Shown: piece by piece, positions 23,045 through 34,969 of the stretch
How positions within the stretch are numbered: the stretch's first letter is position 1
Layout: every line of letters starts with the position of its first letter
Origin: Gonatopus flavifemur
Taxonomy: Eukaryota > Arthropoda > Insecta > Hymenoptera > Dryinidae
Assembly (NCBI GenBank): GCA_018340375.1
Contig: JAFFJZ010000001.1
Span: 17,998,001-18,062,000, forward strand
Direction: 5' to 3'
DNA length: 64,000 bases
Notes under the pieces: generated by a model
Seen by the model: the letters and a program-made list of their open reading frames with translations, nothing else
Database searches by the model: none
What the model was told of the DNA's origin: nothing
Position numbers and translations under genes: made by a program

Positions 23045-24819
23045 TGATGATGCACTGTGATCATATTCTGATCTTTGTGCGCTCGGGTTCGAAAATCCGC
23101 TAGTGGAACAATTGAAATCCTTGTCGATGTTGTGATTTGCTGAGAATTCGAGAGATTATATGGATTAGTACATGGTACATGTAGTAGGATGAGGAGGTCA
23201 ATGAGAAATCAGAGATAACGAATTTTTGGTGAACTTTTGAGAAACTTCTAACCCTTTAATCGGCCTGACCAACTTTAGGTGAGCTTCAAATGTTGTTATC
23301 TCCTGTTGAACTCATTATCAAAGGTGCCCTATTCGTCGGTGGCAAATGTTCAATAGTGCAGGGTGAATTTTTGCTTGTTCTCACCGCATACAGCTTAAAA
23401 TTCGGGAGAATCGTGAAAAAAACCACCTGGTTAGAGGATTGAGGGGCTTTTGAGGCTCTTGAGGAGTGTCCTGTGAGTATATGAGAGGTTCAGGATAAGT
23501 CGAGCATGAGAGATTTCCTTCCGAAGAATGCTTTCAAAACTTATGGAAATCTATAAAAAGTTTGAATCTTTCAGAAATGAACATTTGGAGGATTATGAAG
23601 GCTATTAACGGCCTCGAAGTATCAGGAGATGGATAAAACTTTGCTACGTACTTTTCAAACAACTAAGCAATAATCACCAATTTTAAATATGCGGCGATAA
23701 AGTGCACTGCTGGGATTACACTTCAAATATAGATTCGAAGCCCAACGTATATTAACAAACATTAGAAAACGAGTTGTAAAAAATATTTACATATGTAGGT
23801 TGATATGTTTATAATCGTTTGTCTAATTTCGAGGAATCATTCGTAAATCTCATCTGATATTCTAAGCTCAATTTTAGTGATTTACTCCATCACTGTTGAT
23901 TCAAAATTTGTATTCATTTCTTAGTCGTTCATGGGAAATACGTAGAAACTTTCGCTCATTTTTTCAAGGACTCCATAGTCCCTGAACGCCAAAAATTTAA
24001 GGTTGAAAAGAAACAGCAAATTTTTTGATTATAGAAGAGAAGAAAAAAACATGCACTGGTTGTGACAACTTTCAATATTTCAATAGTAAAATGTTTTGTC
24101 TACCATATACTGTCAAAAATATCTGAATGTATTTTTCAATCATGTACACGAATTCAGCTTTTTCCACATTCTTCATTACATTGAACGTACGAAAACATGA
24201 AACAACTAAAGATGATGCTATACTTCACATTATATTTAATGTACAATATGTATCAAACTGCATCGGACATTCACACATCCCTGGCATATGCATGCGATGT
24301 TTTCTGAACATCCCAAAACATTTTCAAAACATTCCAATGTTGCAAGAAACGTTTCAAGGATGTTGATAGGACCTCCCGGTGCTGTGTGGCAGCTCTCATA
24401 GGGTTTGTAAAATCACATTAAATTCGCCCCACGCACGCGTATTCAATTATTTGAGTGAAGCTTTGGAAATAGTATAATGACAGTAACGTCACTGAATAAA
24501 AATACCACACATTTTCAAATCCATATAATCGAAAAAATCTGTACTAATCTCATAAAAAAATTGATAAATAATATAGAGGTCATCTGTGGATCCATCACAA
24601 TGTTTATTGTTTTGCATTGAAAATGTTTCATATCTCAGAGTTTAAATAATTACATGCGGTTTCAAATGCGGCCACAGGAGCACAAATGATTCTAAATTCC
24701 TGAAAACGTGTTATTTTGTAAATGGAGTCTCAAACGATTTCATAATAGTCTCATGAATCTCTCAGTTATCGTTTGGAATCCATAACCTCCAGTAGGGTTA
24801 TTTTTTTTCAGATAATCTT
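23045..24819. other. AT-rich DNA with one possible repeat patch
   Basis: No gene seen. At about 24265-24415 GATGTT / AACATC words recur (GATGTTTTCTGAACATC, AAAACATTTTCAAAACATT, AAGGATGTTGATAGG), ending near CTGTGTGGCAGC. This may be a further word-rich element with unclear ends. Confidence 0.35.
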
Positions 24820-25854
24820 CCCATGTGTGTATGGACTAATGGCCCAATGATGGACCAAGTCTGGCACAAGACCTGTCGAGACTTGTCTTGAACAATTTAC
24901 CAAACTTGGTCCAGGCTTGGGAATGATAAGATCAGGACAAGCTTGGGCCAGTGGTTCTGCTCGGCCCGGTCCAATTCATTTACCAGGCATCAACCAATGC
25001 TTCTTCGATCGCAGATATGGATGGAAAGAGTAATTGATTCATATTTCAGTTCATGACTTCCTCCCTCAGAATACCGTACATGAATTATCTTGAAACAATA
25101 GAAAAAATGTGACAAGACTGGGACAAGCTTGTGTGATCATTGGAAAATTTGCGTTCTTTGATATTTCAATCAATTTTGATTCTATTGTTGAATTATGCTC
25201 AAACTAAACGTCAGATGTTTGGAATGCTTATATCTGAAAAACAGCTGGTCATCTGGAGGAATGGTTCGGGGGTTTTTGGTTCGATATTAGGCCTTGCAAA
25301 ACTGCAAAGTTTCATCAAAATCGATGGTCTCAAAAATGAGCGAGACATCCTAAAATTCTGTGAAGAATTCTTCAAAATCAGACGATCTTCGTGTATAATT
25401 ACATTCAAAAGTATCCTATTACCATTAAGTGAAGTTCTATCCTTACTTAGATCAATAAAATCTAGCTTGGTGTGTAAAACTAGTGTGTAGGATTAATTAT
25501 GGCAGGAAGATCGGGCCAACCCTGGCCCGATGGTTATCCCCAAGTCTTCAGCCATTGTAAATTCGGAATTCAGTCAATATTTATAAACATTGTTTCACTC
25601 ATGTGGGCAATATTGGCCTAATTTTTCTCAACGAATGCTCGATTTTTACACTTGTGCCAAGCTTGTACCAAATGTAGTGACCATTTCAAAAATATTAACA
25701 AATGTACCATGACTGACCATGACCCATTGGGAACAACGGGACAATCATGGAACAATATTGGGCCTATTGTTCTTCGATGAGGTTTGTTTCTGACACATGT
25801 GCCAATCTTGGGACAAGCTTGGGTTTTTTTCAGTCTTGGCAATATCTGCATGGG
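24820..25854. mobile_element. CCCATG-ended element with CAAGCTTG words
   Basis: Left end CCCATGTGTGTATGGAC and, on the opposite strand at the right, CCCATGCAGATATTGCC. TT flanks both sides (24818-24819 and 25855-25856). The words GGGACAAGCTTGG, TGTGCCAAGCTTG, GGACCAAGTCTGG, CCAAACTTGGTCC and GGGCCAACCCTGGCCC recur inside in both orientations, and stop at these ends. The centre (about 25120-25500) lacks the words and holds a 116-codon open frame (25140-25490, +) of unknown origin that may be captured DNA. Layout and 2-bp target match the elements at 21250 and 32117. There is no transposase. Confidence 0.65.
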
Positions 25855-26445
25855 TTGACTTTAAGGATACATCAACAAATGCTATCCTGCCATTACCTAT
25901 TCGATGCCATGAATCGATAATCACAATGTCATGCCTATTGGATACCCGTGCGTGCTCATCATTTTCGATGCGTTCCAGGTATCCGTATGAACACCTGTAC
26001 CGTACAAAAATGACATCTTTAGCACACGTGGGGACCTTTTCTCATCATCATCTTTAATTGTAACGATTCGTTTATGAAATAAATTATAATCTTGGGAATC
26101 AATTACGAAATTATTCAGTAATGGTCTGTAACCCGCGCTCCCACACTCCTGAACCTTGGAACCGGTGAACCAGAGGCACATTGAGGGCCAATCAATATCT
26201 CAATTAGAACATTGATGACCTGTCTTCAGATTTGAAACGTTACAAGCCTCACATATCAGAGGAATATTTTTAATTCTAGTTTACGATTTTTCCAGTGTGG
26301 TCTCATTTTCTCTTACTCTGAAACTGAGTTTAGATTTCAACAAATATTCTCGAACAAATTGGGGAATACGAAACAGCTAGTGACCTGCCACTAGCATCTC
26401 CCCAAGAAATTCAGATAATCGATCAACAAGATTGCATGTACAATT

Positions 26446-26448
<3 letters not shown>

Positions 26449-26482
<34 letters not shown>
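26449..26482 (+). repeat. (AG)n microsatellite
   Basis: Uninterrupted AG dinucleotide run of about 16 units. Confidence 0.95.
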
Positions 26483-26485
<3 letters not shown>

Positions 26486-26979
26486 ATCTAATTGCATTCC
26501 TAATGAAAATCACGAAGTAAGAACTTCAGAGGGAATAACCGAATGATCAGGAAGAAATTATATTGTCAACCGAAACTGTTCTGTATTATTTCTTTTACGG
26601 TTACTTTTGTCTCTACTTCACTTTTTCCCTCCACGTTTCCGCTTTTTCTTTCCATTTCACACGATAAGAGAGAAAGAACAGACCTCCGTTCTCTTATTTC
26701 AATTTTCTCACTTCCACTCTCGCAGCGAGTCTGGTACCTGTTCCTTTCATGTAAGCGTGCCGGAAGGGTGTCTTTTTCCACTTCCGAACCTTAAACCTCC
26801 TAGTCTTTTCTTTATATTCCTTTCACAATCTACCTATCGTGCAGAGGAGAAAAAAGCACAGCAGAGTTTTTCATCCTTCGTTTCTTTTCCTTTTCTTTCT
26901 CCTCTTTCTCCTCCCACTTCTTATTGTAAAGTTTTGAGGTGAGCGATTCTCTGGAAAAATATGAGAAACAAAGGATCAG

Positions 26980-27000
26980 AGAGAGAGAGAGAGAGAGAGG
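26980..27000 (+). repeat. (AG)n microsatellite
   Basis: AG dinucleotide run of about ten units in a purine-rich context. Confidence 0.9.
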
Positions 27001-29138
27001 AGGGAAAAACAAATCTCGAATCCTCTTACTACACTGCTGATTCCTCTCATGAAAAAGGAAAAACCTGATGGAATGGTTTTCTTATCCTTCGTGAAATCTT
27101 TTGTGTTCTTACGCGATGCATATATCAACGTATATGTGTATATATTTTTTTTTCTCTCAAAGTACACAACTTTTGAATTGATTTTCTCTGAATGGAATAG
27201 AAATATTCCGAGATGCAACTCAATAATTGTACATTCAGAAAAAAAAATATATATATTCCAACAATGGATAATAGGAAAATCCGATAAAAAATTGTGTGCT
27301 GAAAAATGAACAACGGATGCAAAATATGAATATTTTGTTAGCTTGTTGTTTCATAGAAGGTTGCGGAAGTTCGTTTTTCTCATGTTCTATCCGGTTTTGT
27401 TTCAACAACACTTCAACAACCCAAGCAAATATACTACAGTTACTTCTCTTTTCGCGAAACAAATTCAATACCAAACGTGCCATTGCCTTCAAGATGAGAG
27501 AAATAGAGAAAGCGGTAGATAGAGAAAAGGTGGAGAAGTAACGACGAAACGAGCTGGAAACAGGGAGTTGCAAATGATAAAATAACAGGGCTCGTTGGAG
27601 TCTCCACGCTTGGCTAATTACAACGAGGTTTGGACTAGTTTGGTATATTGTTTGTCGATGTAGACAAACTTTGAACATTCTCTTCCTTCTCTCCATCGTT
27701 TTGACAATCCACTTGGAATATTATCATCTGTTCTTCTGAGTTTGAGAAATTTCCTCTTCTTGTTCTTCATTATGTTGTTTTCTGTACTTTCCGCATCGCC
27801 CACTCTTCACCGGGACTTGGTTTTTTTTTGTTCCAACGATCCACGATGAAGAATATTAAAACTTTTTAACATGAAGATCAGTTTTTAGTAATCCGAGTTA
27901 TAGTTCTCAAGTCATGTAAAAACTCGCAAAGTAATTGTTGATTGAAGGGCAACGTTTTCCATCGTTACTTGCAACGAAGCTCTTTTTATCCTAGAAAATA
28001 AGAGAATCATCCACTCACGGATAATATATATATATATATCCTTCAGAATTGAATCAATTTTATCTAATTTTTCAATTCAAGAATCATGATTTTCATGATG
28101 AATTTTGTGTTTTTTGGCAACAGCAGGCTTGAAATATTGAAATATAAATATTGAAATCACGAGAACCAATGGAAACAATCTGAATTCATGACGAGATAAT
28201 ATTATGGAAATTCAGTGAAACTTATATTCTTCTTTTCCCATATATTCTTCAACGTATCGCTAAAATTGAATTGATTCGAAATCACAAAATGTAGTGCTTT
28301 TGAACCACACGGGAGCCATCATTTCATTCTCTTCTTTTTCCAACCTTTTGTATTGATATATGTTATTGCTCTCTTTGACAATGTGCGAGCATCCACAGTC
28401 TCCAGGTTCTCTTTTATGTGTTTACATTTTTTGCTCTTTATGTTTTTTGCACTTACTTTCGAAGACCTATGATCATTTTCACGTGTACATTTCGTAAAGT
28501 TTGATTCATGAATGTGATATTCCCAAATTTTTTCCCAAACCATGAATTTCATTCTTCGTACATCGAATTTTCAATTCTGGGAGAGTGGTTACTGCAGGGA
28601 AAATTTATGCGCATCATGTTTTCCGATGAGATATGGAAATACTGCAAAAACAAAAGTATAGAATAAAGTTTCTTAGGGATGTTTTAAGAACTTGATATTC
28701 ATACAGCCGTATTCCAACAATGTTTATTTAAGAATGTATAACGGTGAAATCAAATTCTACGTGAAAAGAAATCTTCTCTTACATTGGTATTATTATGACA
28801 TTATTTGATTTGAAAGACATTTATCTAAGTAATGAAAAAATTGAGACTGTGCGATTGTTCGATTGAACGGATACGAAGAATAGTTGGTTGATTAATCGTG
28901 TAATTTCGATTAATCGTTTTTCTAACAAGAGGAGTTTAAACGTTTCACGTTTCTTGTTAGCTTCATGTGTGAGGACGATGCATTGGAAGAAAAATGGGAT
29001 ATTTGGATACTTATTATCATTTTTGTATGGTTTTAAAATGGGCGAAATCTTATTAATATTTATCAAAGTATATAGTTGATTGAAAATTTACATAACTGAT
29101 GTTCCAGTTTATATTATCGTAACATCCCGATCATTTTC

Positions 29139-29369
29139 AATTAACCCTCAGTCTACAAACAGGGTTAGCGTGACCCAGTGAGGATTCGAAACATGCGGAG
29201 TTTCAAAAGAGTCTGAGTTTCAACGTCCATATTTTTGAGAAGGGCAACTTCAGGATGAATTGATAAATTAGTACCACTTCATTATCGAGGAAAAAGATGC
29301 AAGTTTATATTGAATTTTGTGTACGAAAAAATAAATCAATTTAAAGTTTGTAGGCTGAGGGTTGAAAAT
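29139..29369. mobile_element. MITE with AACCCTCAG...CTACAAAC ends
   Basis: The left end reads ATTTTCAATTAACCCTCAG followed by TCTACAAAC. The right end is its inverted complement (GTTTGTAGGCTGAGGGTTGA then AAAT). It is about 230 bp with no coding capacity. Target duplication was not resolved. Confidence 0.6.
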
Positions 29370-32116
29370 CGTTTGTCTGGTCTGTTTTTCAATGATCTGT
29401 AATTGTAATTTCATTATAAAGTAATGCAACATAGATTTCGCCAAAACTTGTCATCATTCATGTTGCAATGAAATTTTGGAAACAGCAAGGAATAAATCAT
29501 ATTTTGCCTATTAAAAATGAAAAAAAAAAATCACTCAGAAACCCGAGAGAAGTCAGAAAATTTTGTTTTCCAGAGAAAAAAATATAACCATTTTCAAAGA
29601 ACAAAAATAAAAAATCTCGTCCGCGAGAAAAAAAGGCTCAAAGTAACATGCTGTTCTCAACAAGTGTAGTCTTAGAAGTTATACAAAATCTCTGTGCTCA
29701 CGAATAGACGAAGGAACAACGTTGGTACAAAATGGTTCACACCTGCCATGCTACATGCTAGTATCTATAAGACCGTTATACGAGATTCACTGTTCGTTTT
29801 TTTTCACGTCACTGAACCCATTTTTCTCCATGGGAATTTATTTCCTCGGTACGCGAAACTACCGGCTATAAATTGTCTTCCTCAAAGCGACCAGATAATG
29901 TCTTCAAATCCACGCGCCAAACTTCTACCATAGATCAATCCCTTCTGACCTTCTTATACAGACCATTTCCATTTTATTGCCCCGCTAACTGCACACAAAT
30001 ATTGTATTCTCATTGTTCCGTAGTGCTTTCAATTCACTATACAAATATTTCTTTTTCTTTTCCTTTCTTTCATCATTAAAAATTTTGTTTTTCAGTTATC
30101 AGAATTGAATAGACGTCAATCAAAACATTGAAATCATTCTTTCACGTTATAATCATCTACATTCAGAATGTATTATGAAGCAACGGATCGAATCAGAACA
30201 TACGGCACTTTTAATCAACAAGAATAGTAAAATCACATCAGTCGATCGTGAGCCAATAAACACAAGTTCACGAAGGAACGAGAATTCCTTGAATGGTAAT
30301 CAGGGCATTACATCTCGATGAATAATGCGTTCCTATTTTCAGAATCGATGGATTCGTATTGTGAATAGATGTTTTCGAAGGTCTCAAAAGACTACTACCC
30401 TGAATCAGCCGTGCTAATTCTGATGCAAATTCGACGTACTGCTGCTGCTTGCAACTTACTTAAATGTATCCTTCGGGTACAATCATGTGGAATAGAAACG
30501 GTATTCCCGATCGAATGTGCCCTCATCGAATATGCTGCAACGTTTTTCATCTCGATATTCGCCAGACATTTTCATAGGGTACTGAATTAAACTCTTTGTA
30601 TGAGAACTTATACGTTGAGTTCTCTGTTTCGTATTCGTTATCCGTTATAAATTCTATGGAGAATATTTGAATAATGAGATAATAAATGTTTTGTGAAACT
30701 TTGATTATTAGAGTTTTCTGATTCATCCAAGATACGCATCTTTTCGTATCTAGTTGGTACAAGGGTGATAATTGTAAGCAAATTATCAAACCGAAAAGAC
30801 GCGTAGAAGTGAAAAGAGAGAAGAGGAACCATCATCGGCAATAGATAGATAATGGTGGAGAGAATAAAGGGGAATTACGCCACGTGGGTTCAATGTATCG
30901 TAATTTATGAAACACTCTACCAGGTTTTCAAGCAGCTCTATATAGCAGCAACAGTTACCTCGATTATCAAACTTCTAATTTCCCAACCCTCTATTTGGTT
31001 ATCTTACGGTCGATCGAGTATATAAATAACAGCTATATGGGATGAATTTTCAAAGTAAACGGATTAAGCTCTCAAGGGTATTTAATAATTGAGGAATACA
31101 ATTTCCAGATATTGTGAAAGTTGAATCAAGAGAAAGAAAGGGAGTTATAACGAATGTGGGAATACATATTTGTCTTCTTGGAATTGAAGTTTGGTTACGA
31201 TGGCTAGGAAAACAACACAGAATTACGTAAATCTGGTTGTGACAACTACATGAAATGGTTGAAGCAAAATTATACTTATGTCCTTTATTTTCGCACACAA
31301 AATGACCATGAACTGTGTTGCTGAAGTTTGAATCGTTTATTGAAACGAATTGATAATCGAATAACGAAATACTCAGCTGTTGAAGACCTCAAATCTTGAA
31401 GTACGTCCTTCAAATGATATTTCAAGTTTCCAGCCCATGATTTATCTGATCCTGTGAATTTGAATTTTCAATTCGTTTCTATGAACGATTCAAACTTCGA
31501 GAACATCCATCAACTTGCATTTTCTCACTTGGTATTAAGGTGGCACAGATCCGTTACTTCGACGCACCGCGCGGAAATTTAGTATCTCGCGAACAGTTTT
31601 ATTTTGAGATTTTGACCCAAAATCAAGGAAAAAAAATACATATATATTTTATTGAGAATCGAACTTGGATCTTCGTGATTCAAGATCCGACTCACTTGTC
31701 GCTCACTTATGATACTGTATGAATAAAGCAGACCTTTAAAATTTATATGAACTTGACTTGATTAAAAATAATTTATAGATAAAATAAATATCCTGAAATG
31801 ATAACTTTTCACCAACCGATAAATCTTCTATACGATGCGATAAATGTTATTACTGGAATTGTGTTGACAGTACATATCGAATCTTTTTTATACATTTGAA
31901 ATTTGAAATATTCATCTGATGAATTCCACCATAGAAATTCTCATATATCTCTGAATAATTCAGGTTCATGCTGTATCAAATGAGAAAAAAGAATAATAAA
32001 AAAAGTAATTTCATGAATTAACTAGAATGCAATGAAATACGAATAGGCTATATAGGCTATGATCGTCGGTGAAACAATATCATTCGATCTCTACCCATCA
32101 ATTTATCCCGGAATAA
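29370..32116. other. AT-rich DNA, nothing recognised
   Basis: No supported gene, splice pair or repeat family in this stretch. Confidence 0.5.
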
Positions 32117-32990
32117 CCCGTGTGGACATTTTTCCGGGCGTCCTGTATTGAATATAGGCGTATGGGCTTACATTGGGTATCCAAACTTAGGATGTCCTAA
32201 CCTTAGCCACTGAAGGACCTAGTCGGGTTGCTGATGTTCAGCCTGATTTCTGTAAGTCAGGGACGCCCATATGAAGCCCATATGGGGCCACGCTGTATTA
32301 GCAACTTTTTCCCTGGTTTTAAAAATCTAGGCACACCAACTACAGCCTGCATAGGGCCTTGCCCTTATAATGATTCCTTTTTTGAATATAAACCTACTTC
32401 GAAAAGCAACTTGACTGAAATCGTATTGGTAATTTCGACTTTTTGCGGTGTATGCCCGCAAAAAAATATCTCATCCATGATTACTGTGTTCACACTATCG
32501 GTGAACAATGTCAAAAAATCGGAAAAAACATCATTGTATGGTTGATTCCAAGACTGAATGAGGATGTTCTGTTCTTTGATCCAGTCCGATAATGTATGAA
32601 CAAAGTAATGTTGGGTGGAATACCCGAATAAGAATTGGAATCGGCTCATTCCAGGCCCTGTCTGGACTCAAGTCGAAGTGATCTGAGTACAGATAGGACC
32701 TTGGATAGCCCAATTTCCAATCGAAGAAGTCTCCTCCTTGCAATATTTATTCAATTCGATGATATTCGCAACAATTTATTATCCTTTTCAAGGTCCTAGT
32801 TTCATCGCCTACATTAGCTTCATCATGGATATCTTACATAGGCCCAAGTTGGGAATACTATGCAGGCCCTGAAGATGAGTGCGTGAGAATCCTGTCTATG
32901 CCTTATAAGGGTAAACAAAACAGGGCCTGGAATAAAACGAGGACGCCTAGTTTGGCCCAAACTGCCGCCAAGAATTAATTTCTACACGGG
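32117..32990 (+). mobile_element. CCCGTGTGG element, copy 2 (GGCCC-word lineage)
   Basis: Ends CCCGTGTGGACATTTTTCC and, on the opposite strand, CCCGTGTAGAAATTAATTC; AA is present on both flanks (32115-32116 and 32991-32992). The outer parts match copy 1 (21250-22454), including GGGCGTCCTGTATTGAATA and GGACGCCTAGTTTGGCCC. The centre, about 32365-32660, is unrelated to copy 1's centre and holds a 94-codon open frame on the minus strand. No transposase motif is present. Copy 2 has only one partial unit of the 69-bp repeat. Confidence 0.85.
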
Positions 32991-33720
32991 AAGTCGAGTC
33001 AACTTCAAGTGATCATAACATTCCCAAAACATATCTGAGATGATTATTTTCAGAAAAACTTGAAGAATTATTGGAGAATGAGATTTTTTGTAAATAATTG
33101 CTCATAATTTATCATATTATAGCTTTCGTTATCAACATTGTCGCCAAAAACAATCCAGTCCCTTCCTAACCAATAATACGAATGACCGATGTTTGTTAAT
33201 GATTGTAATTCCAAATCCTCGATGAATGATTGAATTGCCGATTCTATTACCTTCTCAAGAGATTATTGTAATATTTGAAAATGGAAATGCATTTTGAAGG
33301 AAATGTCTTTTCTATAGCGGAAAACTGCACGATCAATTGGTTGAAGGTGAAAAATCAATGCAGGCATCAATAAAAATTCAATGTTTGTACTATTTTTTTC
33401 TAAGAATTGAAGCGATGCTATGTGAGACTTTGAACGAGATTATTAGCGAGATCTCGCTGAGGTATTGAATTATTTCCTAAGCTAGACACTTGAAAGACAA
33501 CATGAAACTATTTGCGAGACTCTGAATTTCCGCACGGGACGTTGAAACTTACACTATTTTCAAGTTCCCACTCACAGATTCCTGCCTCATAACCAGTGAT
33601 ATAAACTCGTCAATTGACTGTCACGATAGCCACATAACCAACCCAATCTCTGCCCATTTTGTCCGTCATTTGAATATAATCTATTCAAGAAAATTCATGC
33701 CTAGTCAATTTTCATCTATG
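32991..33720. other. AT-rich DNA, nothing recognised
   Basis: No gene or repeat was recognised between the CCCGTGTGG element and the following mariner. Confidence 0.45.
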
Positions 33721-34969
33721 ACACATGGGCTGAAAAGTCCCGGGCCTAACAAAGGAGAACACGGTTTTCTTTGTTCAAAATGAGCTTTATTCATCAACGT
33801 AATTTCCATCAAGAACAACGCAATCATTCCAGCATCACTCAAATATTTCAATACCACTTTTGTAGAACGATTCATCTTTTGTCTCAAAATAGGCCTCAGT
33901 TGCAGCGATAACCTCTTCTTTAGAGCGAAATTTCTCACCAGCGAGCATTTTTTTTAGGTCTGCGAACAGCCAATAGTCGCTGGGAGCCAAATCTGGCGAA
34001 TATGGTGGATGTAGAAGGTATTAGAAGTTCAATTCATGTAGTTTTGCCATTGTTTTGATTGACTTGTGACATGGTGCGTTGCCTTGATGAAATAAAATTT
34101 TTTTCTTCGCCATATGCGGTCGTTTCTTCGCAATTTTGGCCTTCAAACGCTCGAATAATGCGATATAATATTCACTGTTGATGGTATCTCCCTTCCCAAG
34201 ATAGTCGATGGATATTACACCACGCACATCCCAAAATACCGAGGCCATACCTTTGCAGCCGATTGTTGTGCTTTCGGGTGCTTTGGACGAGGAATTGATC
34301 GATCCATGTTTCATCCATTGTAACATATCGACGCAAAAATTCTGGCTTGTTATGTTTGAACATGGCCAACCACTGTTCAAAAGCATCAACGCGTTCTTGT
34401 TTTTAGTCGACAGGGAGCAAACGCGGTACCCACTTTGAACAGAGCTTTCTCATAGTTGAATGCTCATGCAATATAAAGCCAACACGTTCTTTTGATATTT
34501 TTACGATGTCAGCTAACTCACGCAACTTCACTTTTCGATGATTCACAACGATTTTGTGGATTTTTTGTATGTTTTCTGGTGTTACCGTCTCATTTGGACG
34601 TCCACTGCGTTCTGCATCATCGGTGTCTCTACGACCACGTTTGAAGTCAGCAAAGCAACATTTTATTGTGATTTCTGATGGAGCGGAGTCCCCATAACAC
34701 TTTCCGAGCCATTGCTCCGCTTGAACGGTATTTTTTCCCATCAAGAAGCAGTGTAAAATTAAAACACGAAATTGTTTTTGATCCACTGTTTCAAAAATAA
34801 CAAAATTAGCGGCAGTCTTAGTATGATAACTCACAAATTGATGAATAGAATATCATGAAATTTTGACAGCTGTCTTTTGAAGATTATTAGTACTAACTGA
34901 AAAACAGGTGGATGCAGTGCAAATTCGTGCCATCTATGTGTAAAGTCCGGGACTTTTCAGCACATGTGG
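33721..34969 (-). mobile_element. Dead irritans-type mariner element
   Basis: A 1249-bp element. The left end ACACATGGGCTGAAAAGTCC pairs with the right end, which reads CCACATGTGCTGAAAAGTCC on the other strand. The right flank is TA (34970-34971). The left flank is TG, probably a decayed TA. The transposase on the minus strand is of the Himar1-like irritans group and is inactivated. Its ends do not resemble those of the other two mariners here, so it is a separate lineage. Confidence 0.9.
33787..34834 (-). pseudogene. Irritans-type mariner transposase, inactivated
   Basis: The frame starts at 34834 (MSYHTKTAANF), passes through an N-terminal region typical of irritans transposases (HCFLMGKNTVQAEQW, ERSGRPNETVTPEN) and reaches KWVPRLLPVD, then a stop at about codon 144. 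It continues in frame with FLRRYVTMDETWI (first catalytic Asp), then shifts frame. The next block reads MASVFWDVRGVISIDYLGKG and KKILFHQGNAPCHKS, where the usual catalytic Asp of HQDN is Gly. A second shift leads to LHPPYSPDLAPSDYWLF with the third Asp. A further stop lies near the C-terminus before GNYVDE. At least two stops, two frameshifts and a lost catalytic residue make it dead. Confidence 0.9.

Larger units (their letters stand above)
25855..29138. other. AT-rich DNA with simple repeats, no supported gene
   Basis: The longest frame is 153 codons at 27235-27696 (-), with no recognisable family and low-complexity residue content. The block contains two GA microsatellites listed separately and a short TA run near 28025-28040. 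Confidence 0.5.

Noticed and set aside
25855..26032. CACACGTGGG at 26023 as right end of the element starting at 24820
   Set aside because: The internal words stop before 25854, where a better-matching end with TT duplication is present.
27235..27696. 153-codon open frame on the minus strand
   Set aside because: No family resemblance, low-complexity composition, no splice context. Frames of this length are rare but not unexpected for 64 kb in six frames.
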